Assembly: GCF_003265345.1 (NCBI RefSeq)
Contig: NZ_QFWW01000006.1
Coordinates: 302,926-366,925, forward strand
DNA: 64,000 bases
Source: Lentzea terrae
GTDB taxonomy: Bacteria > Actinomycetota > Actinomycetes > Mycobacteriales > Pseudonocardiaceae
Direction: 5' to 3'
The position numbers and the translations under genes are program-made. The notes under the pieces were generated by a model. That model was given only the letters and a program-made list of their open reading frames with translations, had not been told where the DNA came from and made no database searches. This document shows positions 8,889 through 17,154 of this stretch, one piece after another. Positions within the stretch are counted from its first letter, which is position 1. Each line of letters opens with the position of its first letter.

Positions 8889-9530
8889 CTAGTGGCCGGT
8901 CGCGAGCCCCAGGGTGAGGGCCGTTCCATCGACAAAGCCGATCTCGACCCGCAGCGGGCCCGCGGTACCGGGCACGGCGTTCAGACCACGGGGCGCTCCT
9001 CCGCACCAGCGTCGAATGTCGTCAGCCGGACCTGCCACATCAATGCGAGTGATACCAACGGGTTCGTGCCGGTGTGCGGCACTGAGTGCGGGCGGGCCTT
9101 CAGGCCAGTGGATGAGGCACGGCAACCATCGCCGATCGAAGTTCGCACCGAATCCCGCGAGTGTGTACGGCGGGAAACCGGGGCCCTCCGCCGGCACCTC
9201 GAGCACGGACATGTCGTTCGCGGCGGTGAGCTCGCGCAGGCGCCGCTCGTCCTCCATCAACACCAGCCACGCCATCGGGACCAAGGGCGCCGATGGGTGC
9301 GCGGCGAGAGCCTCCTTGTCGAAGTCGAGCAGCGGCGGGGATCCCGGCGCGGGAGGCTCACCGTTCGGGTAGTGAATCTCCAGCAGGCCCTGCCTCAGCG
9401 GTACGACGAGGTTGGACAGCCCGAAGCCCGGAATGATTCGGCCGCGAGCGATACCCAGTCCGGTGCGGCTGAGCACCTCCTCGGCCTCGGCCTTCGTCCG
9501 GGCGGCCAGCACCACGTGATCGATCTCCAT
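8889..9530 (-). CDS. VOC-superfamily (glyoxalase-like domain) protein
   Basis: 213 residues beginning MEIDHVVLAARTKAEAEEV, the opening strand-helix of glyoxalase-like domain proteins, where the H of DHV is a usual metal ligand. It continues with GRIIPGFGLSNLVVPLRQG and LLEIHYPNGEPP, giving a second H/E ligand pair. A repeat in the second half (HEPVGITRIDVAGPADDI) suggests two VOC modules. Members act on varied small substrates through a divalent metal; the reaction cannot be named. Transcribed in the same direction as the tyrosinase-VWA gene. Confidence 0.75.
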   Translation of the reverse strand: MEIDHVVLAARTKAEAEEVLSRTGLGIARGRIIPGFGLSNLVVPLRQGLLEIHYPNGEPPAPGSPPLLDFDKEALAAHPSAPLVPMAWLVLMEDERRLRELTAANDMSVLEVPAEGPGFPPYTLAGFGANFDRRWLPCLIHWPEGPPALSAAHRHEPVGITRIDVAGPADDIRRWCGGAPRGLNAVPGTAGPLRVEIGFVDGTALTLGLATGH

Positions 9531-9558
9531 CGATTGCCCTTCCGCGAGAGATCAGTTC

Positions 9559-9690
9559 TCATTCCGCCTTCACCACCGTCACGCCGTCCGAGTCGCCGTC
9601 GACGGCGGTGCCGCAGCCGGCCAGCAGTACGGCGAGCACCGCCCCGATCGCGCGCGGGAGCGCACGGACCTGCGTGGCATTCCTCCAGAC
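9559..9690 (-). pseudogene. Lipoprotein N-terminal remnant
   Basis: One minus frame reads RALPRAIGAVLAVLLAGCGT and then TAVDGDSDGVTVVKAE before a stop. LLAGC is a good lipobox, but no start codon is in frame, and the GGAGGA-ATG nearby is in another frame. I take it as a truncated lipoprotein, possibly the solute-binding component of a metal transporter given the neighbouring remnants; that last point is inference. Confidence 0.3.
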
Positions 9691-9728
9691 AACCCGCCAA
9701 CCAGCTGGGCATAGCGAACCTAACCGTG

Positions 9729-9803
9729 ACGACAATCATTTCCAACAACCGAACAGGGCAGCACTTCGGCGGCCATTCGGGCTCTATTGAACGTGATTGT
9801 CAT
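9729..9803. promoter_or_regulatory. Possible paired Zur-like boxes
   Basis: ACGACAATCATT at 9729-9740 and TGATTGTCAT at 9794-9803 share the core TGATTGTC in opposite orientation. This resembles half of the actinobacterial Zur box (around TGATNNTCA). They lie between the lipoprotein remnant and the anchored wall-repeat remnant, both of which would suit zinc control. Match is partial. Confidence 0.3.
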
Positions 9804-9844
9804 ATGCAACTCTCGTGCTGACCCACTTGGGACCCCAGTCCTAA

Positions 9845-10033
9845 CCGACGGAGCACCACACCGTCCCAGGTGCGGATCGCCGCGCCGTCACCGTGAACAG
9901 CCACTCCCGCGCGAACTGGGCGTTCGAGGCGGCCGGCACCTACATGCCGGCCTTCGAGGTCACCGCGACCACGAGGTCCGGCGCCGCCGTCTCCACGGGA
10001 CAGAAGTCCTACACCGTCGCCGTCCAACCCTGA
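9845..10033 (+). pseudogene. Remnant of an anchored wall-repeat (choice-of-anchor M type) protein
   Basis: The frame after a TAA at 9842 reads VTVNSHSRANWAFEAAGTYM then PAFEVTATTRSGAAVSTGQ and ends at TGA 10031. The pattern H-x-NW-x-F-xx-x-GTY-xxxFEVTA is typical of the actinobacterial surface-anchored repeat linked to metal-type ABC transporters. There is no start or upstream domain. A strong terminator directly after it suggests the parent gene was once expressed. Confidence 0.5.
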
Positions 10034-10041
10034 CCACACAT

Positions 10042-10074
10042 CGTGGCGCCACCTGCTCCCCCGGTGGCGCCACG
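10042..10074 (+). terminator. Rho-independent type stem-loop
   Basis: Perfect 12-bp stem (10042-10053 with 10063-10074) and a 9-nt loop, nine bases after the stop of the wall-repeat remnant. No long T tract, as is usual in high-GC actinobacteria. Confidence 0.65.
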
Positions 10075-10124
10075 GCTTCCCCGTTCGCCAGCCACGGAGT
10101 TCCTCAGATGGACCAGGACCAGCA

Positions 10125-10530
10125 GTGCAGCAACACGCGGTTCATATTGGCGTCCTCGGACACGAAGGCGCGTTCATCACGGCACACGAACTGCATAGGC
10201 GGGTCCACCGCCTCGGAAGCCCGATAGGGATGTCCACTGTGTACGGCGTGCTCCGGGACCTCGTGAAGCGGGATCTCGTCGACGTGATGGTCGGCGAGCA
10301 CATCCAGCGGTCGTACCGCCGCTGCTCCAGCCGACCGCACCACCACCCCGTCTGCTCGGCGTGCCATGCAACGATCGAGATTCCGGCTCACTCGTCGCCA
10401 CTGCCAGCGTGGGTGCCCGAGGTGGCGCTGGGGCTTCACCGACGTGCTCGTCCGCGTGACCATCACCGGAATCTGCGCCGAGTGCACGCAGCCCGCTCGC
10501 GCTGCGGCTGACGATCAGGTCGATGCCACG
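10125..10530 (+). pseudogene. Fur/Zur-family repressor, frameshifted
   Basis: The first frame carries the winged-helix part (AHELHRRVHRLGSPIGMSTVYGVL) and the metal/dimer segment RRCSSRPHHHPVCSACHATI. The C-terminal piece GFTDVLVRVTITGICAECTQ is in the next frame, entered at a GGGG run at 10430-10433 where one G too many breaks EVALGFTDV. The two CxxC pairs (CSAC, CAEC) and the HHH motif are those of Fur-family zinc sites. With that one-base difference the protein would be nearly complete, so a sequencing indel is possible. GTG 10125 is the start in this frame; an ATG at 10108 with a good ribosome site is out of frame. Confidence 0.65.
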
Positions 10531-10634
10531 CTGCAACGGTGCGCGTTCAACGGCCGATCAGAGCTCGTCGTAGTGGTCCTCGTGGACCGCGTGACGGTGG
10601 CCGCCGTGGACGTAATCCACGCGGAAGGGGGACG

Positions 10635-10832
10635 GCCGGCGGTTTCGGGTTGTGGGTGAAGGTCGTGGACCCCGGCCGGACAACGGCGATCTCCGGGCAC
10701 ATCAACAGTTGTTCGGTACGCGCGGGGACAGCGGGTGACTGCGGGTCCCTTCACTTCGAGATCTGGGACAGCAGTGGCCGCAAGGCCGACCCTCTGGCGT
10801 GGTTGCGAGGGAAGAGAATCATGGCCTGGTGA
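10635..10832 (+). pseudogene. C-terminal remnant of an M23 peptidase, paralogous to the M23 gene at 14574-15311
   Basis: The frame reads AGGFGLWVKVVDPGRTTAIS, then GHINSCSVRAG, then SLHFEIWDSSGRKADPLAWL. This aligns closely with the end of the intact M23 protein nearby (GFGLWVRIEHTDGTTAVYGH and HLHFEIWDQVGRKLDPLAWL). About 15 residues around the GxHxH site are missing and the N-terminal half is gone. It overlaps the end of the AhpD-like gene on the other strand. Confidence 0.7.
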
Positions 10833-11346
10833 TCAACGGTTCGATGCCTGCGACGAGGTTGAACGCGCCGGTGAGCAGGTTGAGAGCCACCACCCCGACC
10901 ACATCGGCGATGACTCGGTCGCTCCAACCGTGTGCCCGCAGCCCCGCGACATCGTCGTCTGAGATTCCGGACGGCTCGGCGAGAACGCGCACCGCGAAGG
11001 CGATCAGTGCCGCCTCGCGTGGATCGACAGCGGTGCCCTGGCGGGCGAGGACAATGTCGCTGTCGCTGACCCCGTTCGCACGAGCAGCGTCGGTGTGCGC
11101 TGCCAGGCAGGTGTCGCAGCCGATCCACTCCTGCGCGGCGAGGGAGATCTTCTCACTGAGGGCGCGGGGCAGCTTGACGCGCTTGAGAGCTCGCGAGAAG
11201 TCCAGGTAGCCCTGCAGCAGTGCGGGTGAGTGGGCCATGGTGCTCACCATGTCGCCGACCGAACCACGTCGAGTGATGATCTCGGTGAGCAGCTCGCGAG
11301 ACTTGTCCGGGGCGTCCGCTGGGTCGAGCGCGGGGATTCGTCGCAT
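10819..11346 (-). CDS. AhpD-like / carboxymuconolactone decarboxylase family protein
   Basis: 175 residues from ATG 11346, with a CAGGAG ribosome site. It contains EWIGCDTCLAAHTDAA, the CxxC-xxx-H motif of the AhpD fold that serves peroxidase or reductase chemistry, followed by a second helical half (GWSDRVIADVVGVVALNLLTGAFN) typical of the family. Likely a cytoplasmic peroxide or redox protein. A terminator separates it from the upstream MFS gene on the same strand, suggesting its own promoter or partial read-through. Confidence 0.8.
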   Translation of the reverse strand: MRRIPALDPADAPDKSRELLTEIITRRGSVGDMVSTMAHSPALLQGYLDFSRALKRVKLPRALSEKISLAAQEWIGCDTCLAAHTDAARANGVSDSDIVLARQGTAVDPREAALIAFAVRVLAEPSGISDDDVAGLRAHGWSDRVIADVVGVVALNLLTGAFNLVAGIEPLITRP

Positions 11347-11367
11347 GGGGAACTCCTGAAGCGGATG

Positions 11368-11402
11368 GGTTGCCGCCCGCCTTGGTGGGGCGGGCGGCAA
11401 CC
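11368..11402 (-). terminator. Terminator after the MFS transporter gene
   Basis: Perfect 14-bp GC-rich stem (11368-11381 with 11389-11402) and a 7-nt loop, 11 bases beyond the stop of the minus-strand MFS gene. Confidence 0.75.
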
Positions 11403-11413
11403 GGGCTGAGGGA

Positions 11414-12847
11414 TCAGGCGTTGGCCGGCTCGCGCTCGGCGTCCGGGGCGGCTGCACGGCTGCCTCGCAACGTTCCAGCCGCGATGAGCGCGCCCACGAT
11501 CGCGATGCCGGCGGCACCGATGAACGCGGAGGACACGCCGGTGGTCAGCGCGTTGACGTCACCCAGCTGACCGGCGCCGTACGAGGCCGCCAGAGCGGTC
11601 ATCGCCGCCAGTCCGAGTGCGGACCCGACCTGGTAGCTGGTGTTGACGATGCCCGACGCAAGGCCGCCCTCCTCCCGGCGAGCGCTCGAGATGGCCGTGC
11701 CCAGCGACGGGATGAACGCCAGCGCCATGCCGGTCGCGGCCACCAGCGACGCGGGCAGCACGTCCACCCAGTAGCTGCCGTCCGGACGCACCAGCGCCAG
11801 CCAGCCGAGACCGGCGGCGAGTACGACGAGCCCGGAGACCACCATGGCCTTGGTGCCGAACCGCGCGGCGAGGCGAGGGGCGACAACGACCATCAGCAGC
11901 ATGATCGCGGTGGTCATCGGGAGCAGTGCCGAGCCGCTGGCGAAGGCACCGAGGCCCAGCACCTGCTGCAGGTAGAGGTTGAGGAAGAACCACATCGGGA
12001 TCCACGCGCCACCGAGCAGGAGCTGCGCGATGTTCGCCGCACCGAGCTGGGGCGTGCGGAATATGCCGAGCCGCACGAGCGGAGCCTTCCGCTTGGCCTG
12101 GATGAGCAGGAACGCGCCCAGCAGCACCACGGCGACGATCAAGCCGACGAGCGTCTCGGTGGAGGCCCATCCCGCTTCGGGAGCCCGCACGATCGCGTAG
12201 ACGGCCACCGCGAGGCCGGCTGTCACGGTGATCGCGCCGAGCAGGTCGGTGGAACCCCGTTGAGCTGCACCCGCCGGCATCAGGGCCGGGATGGCGATCA
12301 GTGCGATCACCGCGATCGGCACGTTGACGTAGAAGACCCACGGCCAGCTCAGGTACTCGGTGATCACGCCGCCGAGGAACACACCGGCCGTGCCACCGGC
12401 CGGAGCAGCGGCTCCGTAGATCGCGAGTGCCTTGCCGAGCTGCTTCGGCTCACTGCCGAAGAGCACCATCAGCAAGGTCAGCGCGGAAGGCGCGATGAGC
12501 GCGGCTCCTGCGCCCTGCACGGCGCGTCCGGCCAGTTCCACCCAGATCTCGCCCGCGGCGCCTGCGGCCACGGACCCCACCAGCAGCACCAGCCATCCGG
12601 CGGCGAACATGCGGCGGGCGCCGAGCAGGTCGGACAGCCTGCCACCGAGCAGCAGAAGGCCACCGAACGCCACGACGTAGGCGTTGAAGACCCAGGACAG
12701 GTTCTCCTGCGAGAAGCCGAGATCCGCCTGGATGCGCGGCAATGCCACGCCGATGATCGAGGTATCCATGATGACCATGAACTGCGCGGCGGCGATGAGG
12801 GCGAGCGCCCACCACCTGCGTCGGGCAGACGTATCCACACTGGACAT
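11414..12847 (-). CDS. MFS drug/proton antiporter, DHA2 (EmrB/QacA) family
   Basis: 477 residues with 14 predicted membrane segments. After MSSVDTSARRRWW comes the first helix (AQFMVIMDTSIIGVALPRI), then motif A region GGRLSDLLGARRMF and the DHA2 motif C region. ATG 12847 is chosen because GGAG lies eight bases upstream and homology begins there; the open frame to 13006 is spurious. Probably exports a toxic organic compound. A CsoR-like half-palindrome lies in its promoter region, and the DUF4396 gene lies upstream on the same strand behind a terminator. Confidence 0.85.
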   Translation of the reverse strand: MSSVDTSARRRWWALALIAAAQFMVIMDTSIIGVALPRIQADLGFSQENLSWVFNAYVVAFGGLLLLGGRLSDLLGARRMFAAGWLVLLVGSVAAGAAGEIWVELAGRAVQGAGAALIAPSALTLLMVLFGSEPKQLGKALAIYGAAAPAGGTAGVFLGGVITEYLSWPWVFYVNVPIAVIALIAIPALMPAGAAQRGSTDLLGAITVTAGLAVAVYAIVRAPEAGWASTETLVGLIVAVVLLGAFLLIQAKRKAPLVRLGIFRTPQLGAANIAQLLLGGAWIPMWFFLNLYLQQVLGLGAFASGSALLPMTTAIMLLMVVVAPRLAARFGTKAMVVSGLVVLAAGLGWLALVRPDGSYWVDVLPASLVAATGMALAFIPSLGTAISSARREEGGLASGIVNTSYQVGSALGLAAMTALAASYGAGQLGDVNALTTGVSSAFIGAAGIAIVGALIAAGTLRGSRAAAPDAEREPANA

Positions 12848-12860
12848 TTCATATACTCCA

Positions 12861-12875
12861 CACCGGTAGGGGGTA
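12861..12875 (-). promoter_or_regulatory. Possible degenerate CsoR-type operator
   Basis: The right half GGGTA of the TACCC-N5-GGGTA dyad is exact, the left half only partial (CACCG). It lies 13 bases before the MFS start, where binding would block transcription or initiation. Confidence 0.35.
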
Positions 12876-12942
12876 TCGAGCAGACAGACCTCTGTCCTGG
12901 TCGCGTAACGCGTACCCCTGCGAAACGGAAGATCTTGACGGA

Positions 12943-12971
12943 CCGTGGCCGCGAGCAGCTCGCGGCCACGG
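12943..12971 (-). terminator. Terminator after the DUF4396 gene
   Basis: Perfect 13-bp stem (12943-12955 with 12959-12971) and a 3-nt loop, three bases beyond the stop of the minus-strand DUF4396 gene. Confidence 0.75.
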
Positions 12972-12974
12972 CAC

Positions 12975-13460
12975 TCAGTGCTGGTGATGACCCTCGTGGT
13001 CGCCACCGTGGTACTGGTGCACCACCGCGTGCCCCTTACCGCGCGAGATCAGCCAGCGGTTGACCGGGACCGTCACCACGAACGCCACAGCCAGCGCGAA
13101 GGCGAGACTGACCCAGAACAGCCAGCTGGCGAGACCCGCTTCCATTGCGCCCGGCACGGCCAGCATGACCCCGTTGTCGACGATCTCCATCACGGCGATC
13201 GACACGGTGTCCGCGGCGAACGCCACGCCGATGGCGGCGCGGAGAGGCAAGCCGGACTTGAGCACGGGTCGGATGGTGAGCGCGTAGCCGAACACGAAGG
13301 CAAGCGCAACGGCCAGCGCGATGGTCGACAGGTTCGACCACCCCAGTGCCGTGCCGATCACCATGCCGAGCACCTCGCCGATCGCACAGCCGGTGAGGCA
13401 GTGCAGGGTCGCAGAGACGGCGAGCTTCGTCAGATTCGATTGTGCGCCAGCGTGATTCAT
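12975..13460 (-). CDS. DUF4396 membrane protein with His-rich tail
   Basis: 161 residues. It resembles DUF4396 proteins: four to five membrane segments, an N-terminal HCLTGCAIGEVLGMVIG motif with conserved His and Cys residues, and a cytoplasmic tail ending HQYHGGDHEGHHQH that could bind metal. Two CsoR-type dyads sit 32 and 69 bases upstream of the ATG, so copper-responsive expression is likely. The family has no established function; membrane metal transport or buffering is inference. Confidence 0.75.
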   Translation of the reverse strand: MNHAGAQSNLTKLAVSATLHCLTGCAIGEVLGMVIGTALGWSNLSTIALAVALAFVFGYALTIRPVLKSGLPLRAAIGVAFAADTVSIAVMEIVDNGVMLAVPGAMEAGLASWLFWVSLAFALAVAFVVTVPVNRWLISRGKGHAVVHQYHGGDHEGHHQH

Positions 13461-13492
13461 GACCGTTCCCTTGCCTCACCTGTCGGGTTGTA

Positions 13493-13507
13493 TACCCTGC
13501 TGGGGTA
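13493..13507 (-). promoter_or_regulatory. CsoR-type operator, proximal
   Basis: Exact TACCC-N5-GGGTA (TACCCTGCTGGGGTA), 32 bases upstream of the DUF4396 start. The same dyad type precedes csoR in this window. Confidence 0.65.
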
Positions 13508-13529
13508 TGCTGTGGCGAAGATACGCCCA

Positions 13530-13544
13530 TACCCCCCGGGGGTG
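13530..13544 (-). promoter_or_regulatory. CsoR-type operator, distal
   Basis: TACCC-N5-GGGTG, one mismatch to the dyad, 37 bases from the proximal copy. A tandem pair suggests tight copper control. Confidence 0.6.
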
Positions 13545-13728
13545 TCAAGGGCCCGCTCCTACACCGTGCCCGGAGCGGAGCGCCTTGTGGGGACGGGAGC
13601 GATCCGACGCGCAACAGAGGTCAACGACGCTCTGACTCCCCTGGGCAGGAGATGAGCGGGCCGATCAGGCCAGTGACCTGCTGCAGTTGCGACCTCTCAG
13701 CGCACTGATACCGGCGCTCAGCCAACGC

Positions 13729-14577
13729 TCACTTCAGTGCTTGACGAATCGTGAACGTGCTGCCGCTGTCGGTCGAAGCATGAATGGCGGACTCCGTTGC
13801 GATGTACACCTCGGACCCCTTGGTGGTGAGCGCCGCAGGCGTACCGGCGATCCGGCCTCTCGCCGTCCACGTCGCGGCGGAATCACCGCTCACATGCACA
13901 ATTCCATCCGACGCGACACCGATGACCACGTCGCCCTCAGACCAGTCGAGGAGCGTCAGGTGTGGGCTGCCGACAGTCGGCGCGAACGTCCCGCCGCCGT
14001 CCGCGCTGCGCTGCACTCCCTGTTTCGTCGCGGCGAGGACGACGTTCGGATCAGTCGGACTGATCGTGAAGTCGACCATCGCGACACGGCCGCGGGTGTC
14101 CCAGTCGCGCTGGTTCTCGCTGACCATGATCTGGCCGTTCTGACTGTTGTAGCCGTACACGCGGTTGTGCTTGACCTCCAACGAGTGGAAGTCGGCCGCA
14201 CCCTTCAACGAGAGCGTCTGCCACGTCCGGCCGGCGTCCTTGCTCTCGATCAGCCCGAGGTGCGGCGCGGCGTCCGGTTCAAGCCGATCGGGATGACCGC
14301 TGCCGAGAAAGTGGTTGGCACCCACCACGACGAAGCCCATGGTGTCCTGCGCGCGATCACCCACGCGCTCGGGAGCTTTGTCCGTGGGCACTGCGAAGAC
14401 ACCGAAGTGACTTGCCGCGTAGAGCATTCCATCGGCGGGATCGATGCCGAGACCGTGTACGTGCGCGAGAGTTGCCGGCGGAGCAGGCAGGTCCTGAGTT
14501 GCTGGTGTGGTGGTGTTGCTTGCACACGCAGTGGTGAACAACAGGACCGGGACTGCCAACTTCCACATGCGGCTCAT
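13729..14577 (-). CDS. F510_1955-family glycosylhydrolase-like lipoprotein (beta-propeller)
   Basis: 282 residues from ATG 14577. A lipoprotein signal ends in LLFTTACAS (lipobox cysteine at about residue 18). The mature part has sialidase/BNR-like repeats: AHVHGLGIDPADGMLYAASH, ESKDAGRTWQTL, SADGGGTFAP and STDSGSTFTIRQ. This matches the F510_1955 family often found near copper genes; its substrate is unknown. The ATG overlaps the stop of the M23 gene as ATGA, so translation is coupled. Third gene of the NlpC/P60-M23-lipoprotein operon under a BlaI-type box. Confidence 0.8.
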   Translation of the reverse strand: MSRMWKLAVPVLLFTTACASNTTTPATQDLPAPPATLAHVHGLGIDPADGMLYAASHFGVFAVPTDKAPERVGDRAQDTMGFVVVGANHFLGSGHPDRLEPDAAPHLGLIESKDAGRTWQTLSLKGAADFHSLEVKHNRVYGYNSQNGQIMVSENQRDWDTRGRVAMVDFTISPTDPNVVLAATKQGVQRSADGGGTFAPTVGSPHLTLLDWSEGDVVIGVASDGIVHVSGDSAATWTARGRIAGTPAALTTKGSEVYIATESAIHASTDSGSTFTIRQALK

Positions 14578-15311
14578 GCGATCTGCACTCCATGTTGTTG
14601 CAACCACGCCAACGGATCGAGCTTTCTTCCGACCTGGTCCCAGATCTCGAAGTGCAGGTGCGGACCGGTGGAGATGCCGCGGTTCCCGACCTGGGCGATC
14701 ACCTGACCGGCGCTCACCCGTTGACCTTCGCGGACGGCGTAGCTGTTGATGTGGCCGTACACGGCCGTAGTGCCGTCCGTGTGCTCGATCCTGACCCACA
14801 GGCCGAAGCCGCTGGCCGGCCCCGCGTCCGTGACGACGCCGTCCATGACCGACCTGATCGGCGTGCCGATGCGGTTGGCGATGTCGAGACCGTAGTGCGT
14901 TGTTCCCCACCGGGGACCGTAGTTGGACGTGATCGTGCCCTGTGTCGGCGCGAAGACCTTGATCCTGCGCGCTTGCTCCGCCTCGTACTCGGCCTTGCGC
15001 CGCGCGGCCGCTTCGGCCTCACGCTGTTCGGTAAGACGCAGACTCGTGTTGAGCCGCTCCACCTCGTCGTGGTCAGGCTGCTGGCGGACTCGCAACAGGT
15101 TCGGCCCGGCGGTGTCACCACCGACACCGTCCACACCGGACAGGTTGGCCGACAGCAAGAATTGGCCCTGCGCCTGGACAGGCGCATTCTGTGGCGCAAC
15201 GTCGAGCTGAAAGGCCGCTGCCGCGGCACCAGCGGCCACGCCGGCGATGAACACGTGCGTCGACAGGCGTGTGGAGCGGTGTGGCGTGACGGTTTGTGCG
15301 TGTCGTGACAT
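14574..15311 (-). CDS. M23-family metallopeptidase, secreted or membrane anchored
   Basis: 245 residues from ATG 15311. An N-terminal membrane or signal segment (STHVFIAGVAAGAAAAAFQL) is followed by a charged coiled-coil linker (about residues 80-120) and the LytM/M23 domain, with zinc ligands in HYGLDIA and HLHFEIW. Such enzymes cut peptidoglycan cross-bridges. It begins four bases after the NlpC/P60 stop and overlaps the next gene by four bases. A decayed paralogous tail lies at 10635-10832. Confidence 0.85.
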   Translation of the reverse strand: MSRHAQTVTPHRSTRLSTHVFIAGVAAGAAAAAFQLDVAPQNAPVQAQGQFLLSANLSGVDGVGGDTAGPNLLRVRQQPDHDEVERLNTSLRLTEQREAEAAARRKAEYEAEQARRIKVFAPTQGTITSNYGPRWGTTHYGLDIANRIGTPIRSVMDGVVTDAGPASGFGLWVRIEHTDGTTAVYGHINSYAVREGQRVSAGQVIAQVGNRGISTGPHLHFEIWDQVGRKLDPLAWLQQHGVQIA

Positions 15312-15315
15312 CGGG

Positions 15316-16332
15316 TCAGCCGACGACCCGCCGGGCGCCGATGTAGTGGCCGTCACCGCGGAGCGAACGCACGTCCACGAGCTGCCCCTCGGTCGGCGCG
15401 TCCACCATCTTGCCTTCGCCCACGTACATGGCGACGTGGTGGATCGCGGCGGGATTGCCCGTGCCGTCGTCGTAGAACACCAGGTCACCCGGCTGGAGCT
15501 CGTTCTGGGCCACCGGCCTGCCGACCCGGTACTGGTCCACCGCCACTCGAGGCAGTGTCACCCCAGCCGCAGCGTAGGCCCACTTCGTCAGGCCGGAGCA
15601 GTCGAAGGCGTTCGGGCCGTTACCACCCCACTGGTACTGCGAGCCCCGCTTGGACAGGGCCGCCTGAAGGGCCGTGTTGGCCGCACCAGGGGGGCCCAGA
15701 TACGTACCGGTGTCCTTCACCTGACCGAACCCGAGTCCGGTCTTCTGCGCCGAACTGAGGTTGTTCACCGCCTTGCGGAGCTCAACGATCCGGCCGTCCA
15801 GTTCGGACTTCCGCTTCTTGAGGTCATCGGCGACGGCTGCCGCCTCTCCGGCTGCCTTCTCGGCACGCTGCTGAACGTCGTTCGCCTGCGCCACCGCGAC
15901 CGACAGCTTGCCCATCGCCTCCGCGTTGTCTGCCGCCAGCATTTCCAGTGCGGACATGCGGTTGAGGAAGTCCTGCTGGGAGTCGCTGACGAGCATCGCC
16001 GAAAGCCCGTTGAACCGTGCGCCCTGGAAAGTCGCCTCGGTGATGACATCGACCTGGCCACGCAGCTGCTCCTCGGCCTGCTTGGCCTGGTTCAGGTCCG
16101 CGCCGGCCTTGGTCAGCTCAGCTTTCTTGGCCTCCGAGTTCTCCTGGGCCTTGAGGACGTCGTCGTTGAGCTTCTCCGCCTGCCCGCTGAGCTCCTCGTA
16201 CTGCTTGACCGGATCGGCTGCGGGCTGGGCACCAGCCGAACCCGAGCTGCTGCCGACCACCGCCAGAACCGCCGCAGCCGCCAGTGCACCTCGCGTGCCG
16301 TGCTTGAGTCGTTGCGACGTCACGTCGCGCAT
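15316..16332 (-). CDS. NlpC/P60 (RipA-like) peptidoglycan endopeptidase with coiled coil
   Basis: 338 residues. Signal peptide (AALAAAAVLAVVGSSSG, cleavage near GAQPA), then about 150 residues of heptad-rich coiled coil, then the NlpC/P60 domain with catalytic Cys245 in FDCSGLTKWAY and His near 298 in IHHVAMYVG. This is the architecture of actinobacterial RipA-type D,L-endopeptidases that split stem peptides during growth or division. First gene of a three-gene operon; a perfect BlaI-type dyad lies 69 bases upstream. Confidence 0.9.
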   Translation of the reverse strand: MRDVTSQRLKHGTRGALAAAAVLAVVGSSSGSAGAQPAADPVKQYEELSGQAEKLNDDVLKAQENSEAKKAELTKAGADLNQAKQAEEQLRGQVDVITEATFQGARFNGLSAMLVSDSQQDFLNRMSALEMLAADNAEAMGKLSVAVAQANDVQQRAEKAAGEAAAVADDLKKRKSELDGRIVELRKAVNNLSSAQKTGLGFGQVKDTGTYLGPPGAANTALQAALSKRGSQYQWGGNGPNAFDCSGLTKWAYAAAGVTLPRVAVDQYRVGRPVAQNELQPGDLVFYDDGTGNPAAIHHVAMYVGEGKMVDAPTEGQLVDVRSLRGDGHYIGARRVVG

Positions 16333-16401
16333 ACCTCCGTAGTCGGGAACAGGCCTCCCCCGATGCCTTGGCGCAAATTACGGCAACATCACGGCGTTGT
16401 C

Positions 16402-16418
16402 TACTAGCTGGACTAGTA
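16402..16418 (-). promoter_or_regulatory. BlaI-type operator, site 1
   Basis: TACTA-N7-TAGTA, with the flanks extending to a perfect 7-bp inverted repeat around CTGGA (16401-16419). It lies 69 bases upstream of the NlpC/P60 start. Confidence 0.75.
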
Positions 16419-16609
16419 GGTTCGGCGTGTGACCCGGAACACGACCGGCCCGTAATTCCCCATACGACTTGGGTATTCACGTTTGACAGCGAACGTGAGG
16501 ACACATCGCCGCATCATGTGGATCGTCCAGGGAAAACGCGGCATCACAGGTGATCATTCGTCCACAATGGACACGATTGTGCGATTCACTCCTGTATCGC
16601 GATCGCGAT

Positions 16610-17050
16610 ATGTTCGTAACCGTGCGGATCCAGGCGACGACACTCCGTGGCGTCCGATCGACGGCGTTGGCCGTCGTGCTTGCCGTGCTGTCGTTCTTCG
16701 TCCTGAGCGCGCTCTGCTCCGCGGAAGGCCATGCTTCGGCCGGAGTGAGCCACGAACACGCGACTGACTCAGCGCACGGACACGGCCTCGCGCACACCGC
16801 CGAACCGTCGCCGTCCGACCATTGTCATCACGACCGCGAACCCGTCCACCGCAAGGCCGCGCTCGACCGTGCCCTGCATCGTCCGGACGACACGGCGTGG
16901 GACGCGCAAACGTCCAGCCACGGCGTTTCGGCCGGCCTCGGCAACACGACCGTCTCCAGTGGACTCGGCGCGGCTTTCTGGGCACGTGCAAGCGGTCCAC
17001 CCAGGCCGGGCCGCTGGCTACTGGTTCTCCTCGGCGTCGCGCGGAACTGA
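16610..17050 (+). CDS. His-rich membrane-anchored or secreted protein
   Basis: 146 residues from ATG 16610. A long hydrophobic segment ([18 protein letters not shown]) is followed by a segment dense in histidine ([30 protein letters not shown]), then a second hydrophobic stretch at the C-terminus ([10 protein letters not shown]). The composition suggests a periplasmic-side metal-binding protein similar in style to DUF6153, but no family is assigned. It lies divergent to the NlpC/P60 operon across about 280 bases that include BlaI site 1. Confidence 0.55.
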   Translation: MFVTVRIQATTLRGVRSTALAVVLAVLSFFVLSALCSAEGHASAGVSHEHATDSAHGHGLAHTAEPSPSDHCHHDREPVHRKAALDRALHRPDDTAWDAQTSSHGVSAGLGNTTVSSGLGAAFWARASGPPRPGRWLLVLLGVARN

Positions 17051-17154
17051 TCAGCGCGCAGCAGATCAGGCGAAATCCCGGTAACAGCACCGGTTTCGCC
17101 AGTTCGTGCTGCCCACGATCACCCCCGGATCACGCGCACAACCTTGAGGACACC

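Noticed and set aside
13687..14706. 339-residue open frame on the plus strand
   Set aside because: Antisense to the F510_1955 lipoprotein and the M23 gene, which have signals, motifs and coupled starts.
16483..16506. TTGACA at 16483 as a -35 element for the His-rich gene
   Set aside because: No acceptable -10 hexamer lies 16-18 bases downstream.
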